Assembly: GCF_003182255.1 (NCBI RefSeq)
Contig: NZ_QGTQ01000030.1
Location: 16,955-80,954, forward strand
Direction: 5' to 3'
DNA: 64,000 nt
Source of the DNA: Paenibacillus cellulosilyticus
GTDB taxonomy: Bacteria > Bacillota > Bacilli > Paenibacillales > Paenibacillaceae
Shown here: piece by piece, positions 8,489 to 17,350 of the stretch
Numbering within the stretch: the first letter of the stretch is position 1
Layout: each line of letters opens with the position of its first letter
The notes under the pieces: generated by a model
What the model was told of the DNA's origin: nothing
Seen by the model: the letters and a program-made list of their open reading frames with translations, nothing else
Database searches by the model: none
Program-made: the position numbers and the translations under genes

Positions 8489-9337
8489 ATGACCATCACA
8501 TTAGGCGCCAAAATGGGAGAAGGCGGCTGTTCAGAAGTGTATGAGCTACCGAATAACCAAGTGATTAAACTGGCCAAGGAGAATACCCTTTATGATTCGG
8601 CTAGGGGAGAGTATCTCAACAACTGTATTGCCTGGGAAAACGGTCTGCCTGTACCACAACCGTTCGATTTTATAGATGTAGACGGAAGACCGGGAATCGT
8701 CACAGAACGAATCGTAGGTGAAACGATTACGAAGCGATTGATCAATCAAATCGTAAACGCTGCTGGCGTCGAAAATGTTAAACTTGATGATTTTCGGCAG
8801 ACAGCTCGGCTAATGTATCAACTACATAACATTACGCTTAACGACATCGAGTTGGCTAATCAGAGAGAGGTTATGAAGGGCTGTATCGACAGCGCCAATT
8901 ATTTGAGCAACGAAGAGAAGGAGGCCGTCCTGCTCCTCACTGACAGCCTGCCACTTAAGCAATGTATGTGCCATGGCGACCCGAATCCGAACAATATTAT
9001 TGTTCAAAATGATGGGAAAGCCGTTCTGATCGACTGGATGAACGCTACGCTTGGCAACCCCGAAGCAGATCTGGCCGAATTTATTGTCATGATTCGGTAT
9101 GCGGTATTATCGTCAGACTTTCCAGAAATCATGAGGATGTCATTCGATCAAATCAAGGAAGACATCATCAACACATTCATGGATGAATACACGAGGTTAT
9201 CTGGACTTACCTATGAAGAAGTCGTACCATGGCTCATACCAATTGCAGCTAGGAAGCTGTCTGCTGATGGGATCTCGGAAAGCGAGAAGAACATTCTTAT
9301 TGAACAAATTCGGAGAGCGATCGGAACGAGCCGATAA
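8489..9337 (+). CDS. Aminoglycoside phosphotransferase-family kinase
   Basis: A 282-residue protein of the APH/choline-kinase fold. The N lobe has MGEGGCSEVYEL (nucleotide loop) and VIKLAK (Lys). The catalytic loop is CHGDPNPNNIIV near residues 156-167 (HGDxxxxN), and the metal-binding segment is LIDWMNATLGNPEADLAEF. The general family transfers phosphate from ATP to small hydroxyl compounds; the branch with CHGDPNPNNI in Bacillales is usually not a clinical resistance enzyme. GGGAG lies before ATG 8489. The 179 bases upstream contain a short decayed coding-like stretch (about 8350-8462) but no intact gene. Confidence 0.85.
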   Translation: MTITLGAKMGEGGCSEVYELPNNQVIKLAKENTLYDSARGEYLNNCIAWENGLPVPQPFDFIDVDGRPGIVTERIVGETITKRLINQIVNAAGVENVKLDDFRQTARLMYQLHNITLNDIELANQREVMKGCIDSANYLSNEEKEAVLLLTDSLPLKQCMCHGDPNPNNIIVQNDGKAVLIDWMNATLGNPEADLAEFIVMIRYAVLSSDFPEIMRMSFDQIKEDIINTFMDEYTRLSGLTYEEVVPWLIPIAARKLSADGISESEKNILIEQIRRAIGTSR

Positions 9338-9374
9338 ATGATTCAGAAATACAACTATTGTTGGAGATGAACCT

Positions 9375-9905
9375 ATGCGACTATTTGTAGTTAGGCATGG
9401 CCAGACGGTTTGGAATAGCGAGAATCGAGTATGCGGGATTACGGATAGCCCGTTAACGAACAAGGGAATTACACAAGCAAAGGAATTATCGCAATCCATC
9501 AAGGACAGGCCTATCGATGTTATCCTATCTTCCCCATTAAGCCGGGCATTGCAAACAGCTGAAATTATCGCATGTTCAATCGAGAAGGAAATCATTATCG
9601 ACGATAGATTAACCGAACAGAACTATGGATGTTACGAAGGCGTCGATCGTGACAACGTTGATTTTAAAGAGGCAAAAAAGCATTTCCCATTCCGACTTGC
9701 TGGCGGAGAGTCACTCCTGCAGTTGGGACAGAGAGTCTATAATCTGCTGGATGAAATCAAAAAGACATACAGTAACCAGAACGTGTTAGTCGTCACACAT
9801 GGTGGCGTCAGCAGGGTCATAAATGCGTATTTCACAGATCAAAACAATGAAGATTTCTATCGATTTCATATCGAGAATTGTGCCATCAAGGAATATAATT
9901 ACTGA
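9375..9905 (+). CDS. Histidine phosphatase family protein
   Basis: A 176-residue branch-1 histidine phosphatase. RHGQ at residues 7-10 (H8 nucleophile), SSPLSRALQTAE (second Arg), EQNYGCYEG with the acid/base Glu region, and VVTHGG with the second His are all present. It is closest in look to bacterial phosphoglycerate mutase-like/CobC-type small phosphatases; without cobalamin genes nearby a general phosphatase is the safer call. The spacing of 37 bases from the upstream kinase gene suggests one transcript. Confidence 0.88.
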   Translation: MRLFVVRHGQTVWNSENRVCGITDSPLTNKGITQAKELSQSIKDRPIDVILSSPLSRALQTAEIIACSIEKEIIIDDRLTEQNYGCYEGVDRDNVDFKEAKKHFPFRLAGGESLLQLGQRVYNLLDEIKKTYSNQNVLVVTHGGVSRVINAYFTDQNNEDFYRFHIENCAIKEYNY

Positions 9906-9944
9906 ATAAGGTATCTTCCAATTTCATAAAGCTGAGGTGAACTT

Positions 9945-10415
9945 ATGTTTTATACCCTACTAGTCCTCATCGTTTGTCTCGATCAGGGTGCTAAGCTGTG
10001 GATTCGAAGCCGTATGGAGTTAGGAGAATCGATCCCGGTGTGGGATGGGTTTCGATTGACGTATTTCGAGAACTCTGGTGCAATGGGGAGCAGCTTTGAA
10101 GGATACGGCACTTATTTTGTCATTCCGGCTATTCTGATCACGATAGGGGCTGTTTACCTTTACCATAAGGGTTCGTTGAATAGTATGGTATTGAAATGTG
10201 GTGCAGCGATCTTCGTCGGTGGTGCTGTTGGGAATGCGATCGACCGGATCGTGCTAGGTAAGGTGACGGACTTCTTGGATTTTGGGCGAGGGATATCGAA
10301 TCTAGCAGATCATGCGATAAGCCTAGGGATGCTGCTCATTCTTATTCATACCCTAATTATTGGCCCTGTGAGACAGAGAAGGCTTTCTGCAAAAAGCGCA
10401 CCAGTCAGCGAATGA
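9945..10415 (+). CDS. lspA: Signal peptidase II (lipoprotein signal peptidase)-family protein
   Basis: A 156-residue membrane protein with four hydrophobic segments. The two catalytic aspartates of signal peptidase II are recognisable in GNAIDRIVLGKVTDFLDF and SNLADHAISLG, and the FENSGAMGSSFEG motif corresponds to the family's N(T/S)GA region. The enzyme cuts the signal peptide of lipidated prolipoproteins in the membrane. It is not next to ileS or rluD, where the housekeeping lspA usually sits, so this is probably an accessory paralogue. A terminator follows. Confidence 0.78.
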   Translation: MFYTLLVLIVCLDQGAKLWIRSRMELGESIPVWDGFRLTYFENSGAMGSSFEGYGTYFVIPAILITIGAVYLYHKGSLNSMVLKCGAAIFVGGAVGNAIDRIVLGKVTDFLDFGRGISNLADHAISLGMLLILIHTLIIGPVRQRRLSAKSAPVSE

Positions 10416-10451
10416 ATGAGAAGGGGATAACCCATCCGAGCCAATCGTTCA

Positions 10452-10485
10452 GCCGAGTGTTTGTTAGCCGCACTCGGCTTCTTTA
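10452..10485 (+). terminator. Rho-independent terminator
   Basis: A perfect 8-bp stem (GCCGAGTG with CACTCGGC) with an 11-base loop is followed by TTCTTTAT. Confidence 0.75.
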
Positions 10486-10504
10486 TAGGTAGGATAACAT
10501 TCGT

Positions 10505-11287
10505 TTGGCAGATCGTGAAGGAGTGATCCATACGCCATTTACTTTCGCACATCCGTTGTATGCCATTCCGTTGAAAGCTGTGAAACCGCGTTATTTGAGC
10601 GTGTCTGGTCTGATCTTGGGCAGCATGTCTCCGGATTTCGAGTATTTCCTTGCACTTGAACCGCGCCAGACGATCGGGCATACCTTTAAAGGGCTCCTTC
10701 TTGAAACGATTCCGTTGTGTGTAATCCTATTGATACTTACTCACCTTATGATCAAGTCATTTACCTCTCACCTTCCATCGATTGCTCAACTCGATGTGAG
10801 AGCTTACCAACGAATCCGATTGGTCGATCTACGGAGCTTGAGGAGCTGGATTGTTTTCATCGTATCGGTGATCATCGGTTTCTACAGTCACTTGTTTGTG
10901 GATGCATTCACGCATGAGTCAGGTTATTTCGTACTTCGGCATTCTTCCCTTCAACATGAATACTTCTCTTTACCTTTGTACAAGCTGCTCCAATACCTAC
11001 TATCTCTTATTGGAATGGCAGCAGAGTTCATTCTGCTAGCATGGATGCTCTTCAGGACGCCTGTCTATTCGGATCCAAACAAAGTTAGGAACATCCATTG
11101 GCTGGGTAAAATCAAGTTTTGGTGCATAGTGACTATCATCACGATAGGAATTGTTACTGCTAAGCTGGCTTTGACGACAAGCACGAATACAATTGGCATT
11201 CTTGTCGTCGCCCCGATTTCGGGTGTACTAGCGGGTATCGCAATCGCAAGCTTGATCTGTCGGGATGAGATTAAGATTCGTAAATAG
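10505..11287 (+). CDS. DUF4184 family membrane protein
   Basis: A 260-residue protein that opens with TPFTFAHPLYAIPLK and LILGSMSPDFEYF, the signature of DUF4184, followed by six or so hydrophobic segments with short loops. The conserved His and Asp near the N-terminus recall metal-dependent membrane hydrolases such as YdjM-like proteins, but no activity is established. A TTG at 10505 is taken as start. GTG 10523 is an alternative closer to the conserved region. Confidence 0.8.
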   Translation: MADREGVIHTPFTFAHPLYAIPLKAVKPRYLSVSGLILGSMSPDFEYFLALEPRQTIGHTFKGLLLETIPLCVILLILTHLMIKSFTSHLPSIAQLDVRAYQRIRLVDLRSLRSWIVFIVSVIIGFYSHLFVDAFTHESGYFVLRHSSLQHEYFSLPLYKLLQYLLSLIGMAAEFILLAWMLFRTPVYSDPNKVRNIHWLGKIKFWCIVTIITIGIVTAKLALTTSTNTIGILVVAPISGVLAGIAIASLICRDEIKIRK

Positions 11288-11322
11288 AGATTTTACTATT
11301 TAGAACTGAGGTGTATCGAATA

Positions 11323-11988
11323 ATGAACGCTAAGAAAGCAGCAGCAGATAAAGCAGTTGAACTGATTCAGGATGGAATGACGGTTGGACTGGGTACGGGC
11401 TCCACAGCCTATTGGGCGATTCATCGCATCGCAGAGCGGATGAAGGAAGAGGGACTCCAGCTTCAAGCGGTATCCAGCTCGAAGAACTCGGAACAACTCG
11501 CCAATCAACTTGGCATACCGATTATTCCGTTCTCTGCAGTGGAAACAATCGACATCACGATTGATGGTGCGGATGAGGTGGATGGTGAGTCTAGTCTGAT
11601 CAAGGGCGGCGGAGGCGCACTGCTCAGGGAGAAAATTATCGCATCGAACAGTAAGGAGTTCGTGGTTATTGTGGATGAGTCCAAGCTTGTGGAGACGTTA
11701 GGCAAGTTTCCGCTGCCGATCGAGATCGTTCCATTCGCAGCAGAGCTTACGATTAGACGGTTAGAGCAGCTGGGCTGCAGACCTGTCGTGCGTATGGCTG
11801 ATGAATCGACGTTCATAACGGACAATGGGAACTGGATCGTCGATTGTCATTTTGATGAAATCAAGCGTCCAGGGGAATTAGGTGAGCGGATCAAAACAAT
11901 CCCTGGCGTCGTCGAGCATGGCCTGTTCGTTCAGATGGCGAGCACGATTGTCGTTGGACATCTGGATGGAACGACAACCGTTCGATAA
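11323..11988 (+). CDS. rpiA: Ribose-5-phosphate isomerase A
   Basis: A 221-residue RpiA that interconverts ribose 5-phosphate and ribulose 5-phosphate in the non-oxidative pentose phosphate pathway. Diagnostic motifs are GLGTGSTA (phosphate loop), DGADEVDG with the catalytic acidic residues, and KGGGGALLREK with the active-site Lys. Length is normal for the family. ATG 11323 is preferred over the TTG-like start at 11311 because GAGGTG at 11308-11313 is properly spaced from it. Many Bacillales rely on RpiB, so an rpiA in an accessory neighbourhood may be a second isomerase. Confidence 0.95.
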   Translation: MNAKKAAADKAVELIQDGMTVGLGTGSTAYWAIHRIAERMKEEGLQLQAVSSSKNSEQLANQLGIPIIPFSAVETIDITIDGADEVDGESSLIKGGGGALLREKIIASNSKEFVVIVDESKLVETLGKFPLPIEIVPFAAELTIRRLEQLGCRPVVRMADESTFITDNGNWIVDCHFDEIKRPGELGERIKTIPGVVEHGLFVQMASTIVVGHLDGTTTVR

Positions 11989-12027
11989 GCAAGTCCATTC
12001 GACGCTTAAGCGACCATAGGAGGCTGG

Positions 12028-12462
12028 ATGATGGAAGTCGTGTACCAAGACTATCTTATTAGCGATGACAAGTCGAAGATTGACGTGGAGGCTGTCGTTG
12101 CCTTTTTGTCACAGAGCTATTGGGCGAATACAAGGCCTCCCGAACGGACGATTCGAGCGATTGAGAACTCGTATTGTGTCGGTGTCTTCTACGGCGAGCA
12201 GCAGGTTGGGTTTGCGCGCGTTGTTACGGACTGGGCAACATTTTTCTATTTATGTGATGTCTTTGTAGATGAGAAGCATCGAGGCAATGGCATCGGTAAG
12301 AAGCTAGTTGAGGCGGTCATGAGCGAAGCAGTGCTGGAGGGACTGACAGGGCTTCTAGGTACGAAGGATGCGCATGGGCTGTATGAGAGATACGGGTTTA
12401 TTCGAGACAGTGAGCGGTTTATGAGACGACCTCCGCAATGGATGGCAAAGTCGAATTTGTAG
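12028..12462 (+). CDS. GNAT N-acetyltransferase
   Basis: A 144-residue GNAT protein. KHRGNGIGKKLVEAV is the acetyl-CoA loop, preceded by the beta-4 strand FFYLCDVFVDE and followed by the AHGLYERYGF motif. The N-terminal FLSQSYWANTRPPERTIRAIENS is characteristic of a subfamily common in Firmicutes (YjdJ/arsinothricin-type GNATs). The start is one of two adjacent ATG codons, 12028 or 12031, after AGGAGG. Confidence 0.88.
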   Translation: MMEVVYQDYLISDDKSKIDVEAVVAFLSQSYWANTRPPERTIRAIENSYCVGVFYGEQQVGFARVVTDWATFFYLCDVFVDEKHRGNGIGKKLVEAVMSEAVLEGLTGLLGTKDAHGLYERYGFIRDSERFMRRPPQWMAKSNL

Positions 12463-12555
12463 TTGAACATTCAATTGGATGATTTCAAGGTCGTGGTAGA
12501 GCAAGTGATAGGAAGAAGCGGATAGCCTACTATTTTGATACAAAGGACCAATCTT

Positions 12556-13092
12556 ATGACCTACAAACTATACCATTACTTTGATCGAGAGTTAGGACCG
12601 TTCAGGAACTTGTCCAAGCTCACGAGTGAGGAATCGGAGGAAGTGTCCAACCAAATCCGGTTGAGTGGAACGACCTTCGCGAGTCGGCGATCAGAAGATT
12701 ATATGCGTGTTAGAAGAGAGCTGGAAGCTATGGCGCGCGAGCGATTCATAGCTAAGGGCGGGAAGCCTCGCAATTCATTCCCCCATTATATGACGCTTGG
12801 GCCTTGTGACTGGCTGAAATCATGGTATGTGAATCCAGATGTGATTGAGATTCCTTGGGACAACTTCATGGACGATTCGGTAAGTTTTACATACGGCGAT
12901 CTGTTCCCGACAATGCGTTACCATGATGATAAACCGTACAGGAAGCAAGTATACACGAAGTTAGAAATCATGGAGCTTATTGCGAAATACGGCTTCCCTC
13001 AGGACTGGAACAAAGACGGGGATAAAGGACCGGAGCGATATATTGAAGTGCAGGTGTGGGATGAGAATGAGCTTGGGCGGTATATGAAGTAA
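12556..13092 (+). CDS. Conserved hypothetical protein
   Basis: This 178-residue soluble protein is of unknown function. It begins MTYKLYHYFDRE and contains NSFPHYMTLGPCDWLKSWY, a segment I associate with a small family of uncharacterised Bacillales proteins. No catalytic motif, signal or membrane helix. AAAGGA precedes ATG 12556; an in-frame ATG at 12535 would add seven residues. Confidence 0.7.
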   Translation: MTYKLYHYFDRELGPFRNLSKLTSEESEEVSNQIRLSGTTFASRRSEDYMRVRRELEAMARERFIAKGGKPRNSFPHYMTLGPCDWLKSWYVNPDVIEIPWDNFMDDSVSFTYGDLFPTMRYHDDKPYRKQVYTKLEIMELIAKYGFPQDWNKDGDKGPERYIEVQVWDENELGRYMK

Positions 13093-13141
13093 TGAGTGTA
13101 TTGCGACCAAAATAAAGATTTAAACGGCAGGAGGTAAGCTG

Positions 13142-13873
13142 GTGGACAGAATCGCAATTATCTCGGATATCCACGGGAATTTGCCGGCTTTGCAGGCCGT
13201 GTTAGAGGATATTAATGCGCGTCAAATTAGCAATATATATTGCCTTGGCGATCTGATCGGCAAAGGACCGAGCTCGGATATTGTAGTAGATTTGGTGCAG
13301 CGGACATGCGATAAGGTGATTAGAGGCAATTGGGATGATTTTGTATCCAAGCCGAGTGAGTTTGAAGCCGTAAAGTGGCATCAATCGAAGCTGGGACCGG
13401 AGAGAATGATGTACTTAAGTCAACTGCCATTTGGAATCGAGTTCTATATGAGCGGGCGGCTAATCCGACTGTTCCATGCTTCTCCCCGCAGCGAGTATGA
13501 GCGAATTCAACCATGGGAATCAGAGGAACGGAGGATATCTCTATTCGATGGCTCTGAGCATTTTGAGCGAGAAGGCCAAGCGGATGCAGCAGGATACGGT
13601 GACGTACATAATGCATATGTGCAAAATTTCTCCGGTAAGACATTGTTCAACACGGGCAGTGTAGGCAACCCCTTGGAAATCCCTCAAGCTTCTTACGCCG
13701 TGCTAGAAGGTCGCTTAAACAGCTCGGAGCTTACTTCGTTTGGTATTCAACTGGTTAGAGTGCCTTACGATATTGAACTTGCAATTAAGCAGGCAACAAA
13801 TGAGAGCATGCCCGACCTTGAGGCATATGTGTTGGAATTAAGAACGGCGCAGTATCGGGGAAAAAAAGGTTAG
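13142..13873 (+). CDS. Metallophosphoesterase (calcineurin-like)
   Basis: A 243-residue calcineurin-fold phosphoesterase of the YfcE/ApaH-like group. Metal ligands are in ISDIHGN near the N-terminus, CLGDLIGKGP, RGNWDD, the FHASPR strand and GDVHN, and the chain ends in the NTGSVGNP block. Such enzymes hydrolyse phosphodiesters or phosphoproteins with two metal ions. GTG 13142 follows AGGAGG at the correct distance. Confidence 0.9.
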   Translation: MDRIAIISDIHGNLPALQAVLEDINARQISNIYCLGDLIGKGPSSDIVVDLVQRTCDKVIRGNWDDFVSKPSEFEAVKWHQSKLGPERMMYLSQLPFGIEFYMSGRLIRLFHASPRSEYERIQPWESEERRISLFDGSEHFEREGQADAAGYGDVHNAYVQNFSGKTLFNTGSVGNPLEIPQASYAVLEGRLNSSELTSFGIQLVRVPYDIELAIKQATNESMPDLEAYVLELRTAQYRGKKG

Positions 13874-13903
13874 CTGATCAGCAAACGATAATAACAGAGG
13901 TGC

Positions 13904-14239
13904 ATGATGTTAGATCCTTTCACAAAGAAACGACTAGAAAAGATATTGAGCTTGTATATTGATCAGAAGATTCCGTTCCATATTCGGAACGAGATTAGAA
14001 TGAGCTACAAAATTAGAGGTAACAACGTAACGTTAATCGAGGAGCGTCCCGCTTTTAGGAGCAAGGAGTGGGTGGAATTAGACATTGCGCAGTTCCGACT
14101 GGATGATGGCAAATGGAAGGTCTATTGGAAAGATAGCAGAAACAAATGGCATTTTGTCGAGGACATCATACCGGACGAAAGCTTTGAGACGCAGCTTCAA
14201 ATTGTTGATGCGGACGATAGAGGAATGTTCTGGGGATAG
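13904..14239 (+). CDS. DUF3024 family protein
   Basis: A 111-residue protein with the DUF3024 pattern: N-terminal helix, then VTLIEERPAFRSKEWVELDIAQFR, then WKVYWKDSRNKWH. Function unknown; the fold is small alpha-beta. Two adjacent ATG codons (13904, 13907) follow GAGG. Confidence 0.75.
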   Translation: MMLDPFTKKRLEKILSLYIDQKIPFHIRNEIRMSYKIRGNNVTLIEERPAFRSKEWVELDIAQFRLDDGKWKVYWKDSRNKWHFVEDIIPDESFETQLQIVDADDRGMFWG

Positions 14240-14286
14240 GCTTTCAGCAGTTCTTCTTCAATAGCTTGGGGAAGGGACTTGGTCTT

Positions 14287-14829
14287 ATGAGAACAAAGAT
14301 AAAGATTACGATTAACGGATTGATATTTATATGCCTCTTATATAAGTTTTTTTATTTTGAGTCGGATTTGAATTCGCTGTTATTCTGGGCGCTAGTCATC
14401 TTGCAGATTGGCGTACTTATATTCGTTGTCGTGAGGAAATATTGGGGTTCCATCATCAAACTTAATCTCATTCCGGTGCTGCTTCTCGCCATGGGGTACC
14501 TTGTACATGCTCATCATGATCGCCAGTTCGAGAAGTCGTGGCAGATGCATGGGTCGGATGAGAAGAAGACGAATGTGAAAATTGCGGCTATAACAGATTT
14601 TAAATGGGACAAGATGTACACATTCGGAGCCTACACAGGCGAAGAGGATATCAATCGAAGGATTGGACAGAACTGGGCTAAGTTTCCGTTTAGAGGAGCA
14701 CCTCTTACGGAAGGTCAATCGCTGGTTCTCTTTATGTATAAGGGCAAGGTAAGTCATGACTTGTATATGGAAGGAAACTGGGATGACTGCCTTTCTGGCT
14801 GCGGCCCAGATGTGGAGCTATCGTTGTAG
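14287..14829 (+). CDS. Membrane-anchored hypothetical protein
   Basis: A 180-residue protein with three N-terminal hydrophobic segments within the first ~75 residues and a soluble C-terminal part that includes DDCLSGCGPD near the end, a possible disulfide or metal pair. Not recognised. ATG 14287 is chosen after GGGAAGGGAC; an upstream in-frame TTG lacks a site. Confidence 0.6.
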   Translation: MRTKIKITINGLIFICLLYKFFYFESDLNSLLFWALVILQIGVLIFVVVRKYWGSIIKLNLIPVLLLAMGYLVHAHHDRQFEKSWQMHGSDEKKTNVKIAAITDFKWDKMYTFGAYTGEEDINRRIGQNWAKFPFRGAPLTEGQSLVLFMYKGKVSHDLYMEGNWDDCLSGCGPDVELSL

Positions 14830-15054
14830 GCTTGTCGAAAGGATATAGCGCCGGATGGATATTGTGATCAAAACTACAAGACAATCGAGATTGGAACGGG
14901 TAATTCAAGTATTCATCAGCTGAAGCTATATCAGAGGTGCGGGTTTAGGATCGTTGGTGTCGATGTGGATTATTTCGTCCGAAACTATGAGGAAGAGATC
15001 TATGAGGATGGCATCCAATGCCGGGATATGATCCGACTTCGCATGGAACTGTAA
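14830..15054 (+). pseudogene. C-terminal fragment of a GNAT acetyltransferase
   Basis: One frame with no start, directly after the stop of the preceding gene. It contains KTIEIGTGNSSIHQLKLYQR and CGFRIVG, the end of a GNAT fold, then a tail ending in IQCRDMIRLRMEL. The N-terminal two-thirds, including the acetyl-CoA loop, are gone. The type matches a Bacillales GNAT subfamily ending in the same tail. Confidence 0.75.
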
Positions 15055-15055
15055 G

Positions 15056-15085
15056 CAGGCTGCTCTAAGAGAGTGGCCTTTTTTA
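15056..15085 (+). terminator. Rho-independent terminator
   Basis: AGGCTGCTCT pairs with AGAGTGGCCT (8 of 10) and is followed by six T's. Confidence 0.6.
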
Positions 15086-15103
15086 GTTAGCCCAATTATT
15101 AAA

Positions 15104-15131
15104 TAGACATAATGGTAGATTATAGTAGAAT
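15104..15131 (+). promoter_or_regulatory. Possible sigma-A promoter
   Basis: TAGACA, 16 bases, then TAGAAT, placed after a terminator and about 50 bases before the kinase gene at 15180. Weak consensus match, supported mostly by position. Confidence 0.35.
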
Positions 15132-15179
15132 AAAAGCTACTATGTAAACAATTGGGTAAATATATCGGGGGTAAACAAA

Positions 15180-15785
15180 ATGAAACCAATCGTATTTAGC
15201 ATTAGCGGGCCATCTGGAGCGGGCAAGAGCAGTTTAATGGAGAAGACGGTGGAAATGCTCGAGGATGCTGTGAGCTTTTATTTTGATGCTTATCAGTCTA
15301 CGCTTCATTACCCAGACCAATTGTTCGAAAGGCTGCAAGCCGGGGAATTCGTCGATCCTAGTGAAATTAAGAATGACAGCTTCATTAGAGATTTGCGCGA
15401 ATTAATTAACGGTTCCACGATTGTTGACCCTTGGGGCAGAACGATACACCCCGCGCAAACGATTGTGGTCGAGGAGCCATTTGGCCGATTGCGGGAAGGC
15501 ATGTCCGAACTTATTGATGGGAGTGTGAGTATCGATATCCCGCTTGAAATCTCGTTAAGTCGGAGGATCATCCGCAACCTGACCTACGATTACATCAACG
15601 ATTCCGAAGAAGTGCGCTTAGCCAAAGTCCTTCAGTACGTAGAGGGTTACAATCAGTACGAAGGAAAGGTTATGAGACACCTGCAACAGATGGTCAATGC
15701 GCGTGCGGACGTGCTATTGGATGGATTAAAACCGGCAGATGAGCTGGTTGAAGAATTGGTCTCATACATCAAGCAAAGCAGGTGA
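15180..15785 (+). CDS. P-loop kinase, uridine-kinase-like
   Basis: A 201-residue P-loop NTPase with Walker A GPSGAGKSS near residues 11-19, a DAYQST strand after the first helix and a VVEEPFGR segment in the Walker B position. The C-terminal half has an Arg-rich lid (SLSRRIIRN). This is the layout of nucleoside or small-molecule kinases of the uridine kinase/CPT type; the substrate is unknown. A similar but shorter kinase is at 22508. The ribosome binding site GGGGG lies before ATG 15180. Confidence 0.8.
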   Translation: MKPIVFSISGPSGAGKSSLMEKTVEMLEDAVSFYFDAYQSTLHYPDQLFERLQAGEFVDPSEIKNDSFIRDLRELINGSTIVDPWGRTIHPAQTIVVEEPFGRLREGMSELIDGSVSIDIPLEISLSRRIIRNLTYDYINDSEEVRLAKVLQYVEGYNQYEGKVMRHLQQMVNARADVLLDGLKPADELVEELVSYIKQSR

Positions 15786-15790
15786 TAACA

Positions 15791-15946
15791 GTGGAACAGC
15801 TTACGATTAGACAAGCATCAGCGGAAGAAGCGTCAAGTGTATTAGAGCTATGGCAGATGTCTGCAAGGTGGCTGGATGCGAAGGGGATTAATCAGTGGAG
15901 ACCGGAACGAGAAGTCAGTCTGATCCACGAATGGGATGAGATTTAG
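15791..15946 (+). pseudogene. N-terminal fragment of a GNAT acetyltransferase
   Basis: GTG 15791, five bases after the kinase stop, opens 51 codons with the start of a GNAT domain (TIRQASAEEASSVLELWQMS, then WLDAKGINQW) and stops before the acetyl-CoA loop. The remainder is absent in all frames downstream, so it is a deletion relic. Confidence 0.7.
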
Positions 15947-16029
15947 AATATAGCATAGCGGTTAATTAAAAATATAACTTCCAATAATATCCTGTATTAT
16001 GGGATGAGTTCAGCTGATAAGGAGCCAAT

Positions 16030-16746
16030 ATGAGCATACGAGCGATCTTCTTCGATTTGTTCGAAACGTTGATCACTGAATTCGCGGACGGCAAGAGAAT
16101 CTCTAATCGTCAATATGATTACATGCGGCTGTTAGGCTTATCCCATGCGGATTTCAAGCTTGAATGGCATAAGCATCATGACGCGCGGATGCGTGGTGAA
16201 TTCGCTACATTCCCTGAAGTCATTCAAGCAATGGTTACTTCACGGAGCTTGTTGGTGGATGAGAAGAATATCGACTCACTTTATCAAGACAGAGTCCAGG
16301 AGAAGCAAATGCCATTCAAGCAGATCCATTCGGAAGTGTTAGAGATGCTGAGAGATTTAAAGAACAATTCGTTCAGAATCGGCCTCATTAGCAATTGTAC
16401 GGAAGAAGAAGTAAGAGGCTGGCGGGATTCTGCGCTTGGCGAATACTTTGATGATGTTATTTTCTCCTATCAGGTCGGGATGTGTAAGCCAGATAAGGAC
16501 ATTTATACCTTGGCATGTAACCGACTAAGTGTAGGGCCTGATGAGTGTATATTCGTTGGTGATGGGGGATCTGATGAATTACCGGGAGCTGCGGCAGCAG
16601 GACTTCATGTTGTCCATGCGGTCTGGTTTCATTCATCGATCAAGAGCGATTTCATGAAGATCGACAGCCCAAGCAAACTTATAGCTGCAATTGAGCAAAT
16701 GCAGCAGTTGGCAGAACGTGATACGGATTCAACCACTCCAGCTTGA
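16030..16746 (+). CDS. HAD-superfamily hydrolase
   Basis: A 238-residue haloacid dehalogenase-type phosphatase. Motif I is FFDLFETLIT (nucleophile Asp9 and Asp/Phe at +2), motif II GLISNCTEE, the Lys is in CKPDKDIY, and motif IV is FVGDGGSDEL. The helical cap between motifs I and II is of the C1 type. The family removes phosphate from small metabolites through an aspartyl-phosphate. AAGGAG precedes ATG 16030. Confidence 0.88.
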   Translation: MSIRAIFFDLFETLITEFADGKRISNRQYDYMRLLGLSHADFKLEWHKHHDARMRGEFATFPEVIQAMVTSRSLLVDEKNIDSLYQDRVQEKQMPFKQIHSEVLEMLRDLKNNSFRIGLISNCTEEEVRGWRDSALGEYFDDVIFSYQVGMCKPDKDIYTLACNRLSVGPDECIFVGDGGSDELPGAAAAGLHVVHAVWFHSSIKSDFMKIDSPSKLIAAIEQMQQLAERDTDSTTPA

Positions 16747-16759
16747 AGGAAGGGAATAC

Positions 16760-17335
16760 ATGTTTACTTTTGACAAGTTGGAAGGCAAGCGAATTGAATT
16801 ACTCCCATTGCAGACGGAGCATTTGAGCCCTCTGTTCCAAGCAGCCCGTGATCCTCAAATTTGGGAGCTGTATCCCACGGCTATTCGCAGTGAAGAGGAC
16901 ATGCAAGCCTTTATTGCCAAAGCAATTGAAGCCCGCGAACGTAAGGAGCAATTTCCTTTCGCAGTATTCGATAAGCAGTTGGGCAAGGTTGTTGGCTCCA
17001 CACGGTTTCTGCGCATTTCGGAGGAGAACAACAATTTGAATATTAGATCGACTTGGTATGCTCCAGAGGTTTGGCGAACGAGGGTGAATACAGAAGCGAA
17101 GTATTTGATGCTGCGGCATGCTTTCGAGACGTTGGCAGTCAATCGAGTGGAGATCATCACAACACCAGATAATTTGCGCTCGCAGCGAGCGATCGAGAGA
17201 TTGGGCGCTGTCCGAGAAGGTATTTTTCGTAAAAAATATAACAATCGGGATTATATCATCTATAGCGTTATTGATTCGGATTGGCACAATGACTTGAAGA
17301 ATCGTCTTGAAGGTTTTCTAACCGATATTAACTAA
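16760..17335 (+). CDS. GNAT acetyltransferase, RimJ/RimL type
   Basis: A 191-residue GNAT protein of the RimJ/RimL branch. It opens with DKLEGKRIELLPL, has the RSTWYAPEVWRTRVNTEAK stretch in the acetyl-CoA region and ends with NLRSQRAIERLGAVREGIFRKK. The RT-R-VNTEAK loop replaces the usual Gly-rich loop, as in a known group of Bacillales RimL-like proteins. The target may be a protein N-terminus or small molecule. ATG 16760 follows GGAAGGGAA; the end of the HAD gene lies 14 bases upstream. Confidence 0.85.
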   Translation: MFTFDKLEGKRIELLPLQTEHLSPLFQAARDPQIWELYPTAIRSEEDMQAFIAKAIEARERKEQFPFAVFDKQLGKVVGSTRFLRISEENNNLNIRSTWYAPEVWRTRVNTEAKYLMLRHAFETLAVNRVEIITTPDNLRSQRAIERLGAVREGIFRKKYNNRDYIIYSVIDSDWHNDLKNRLEGFLTDIN

Positions 17336-17350
17336 AAGGAGCGAATCGCT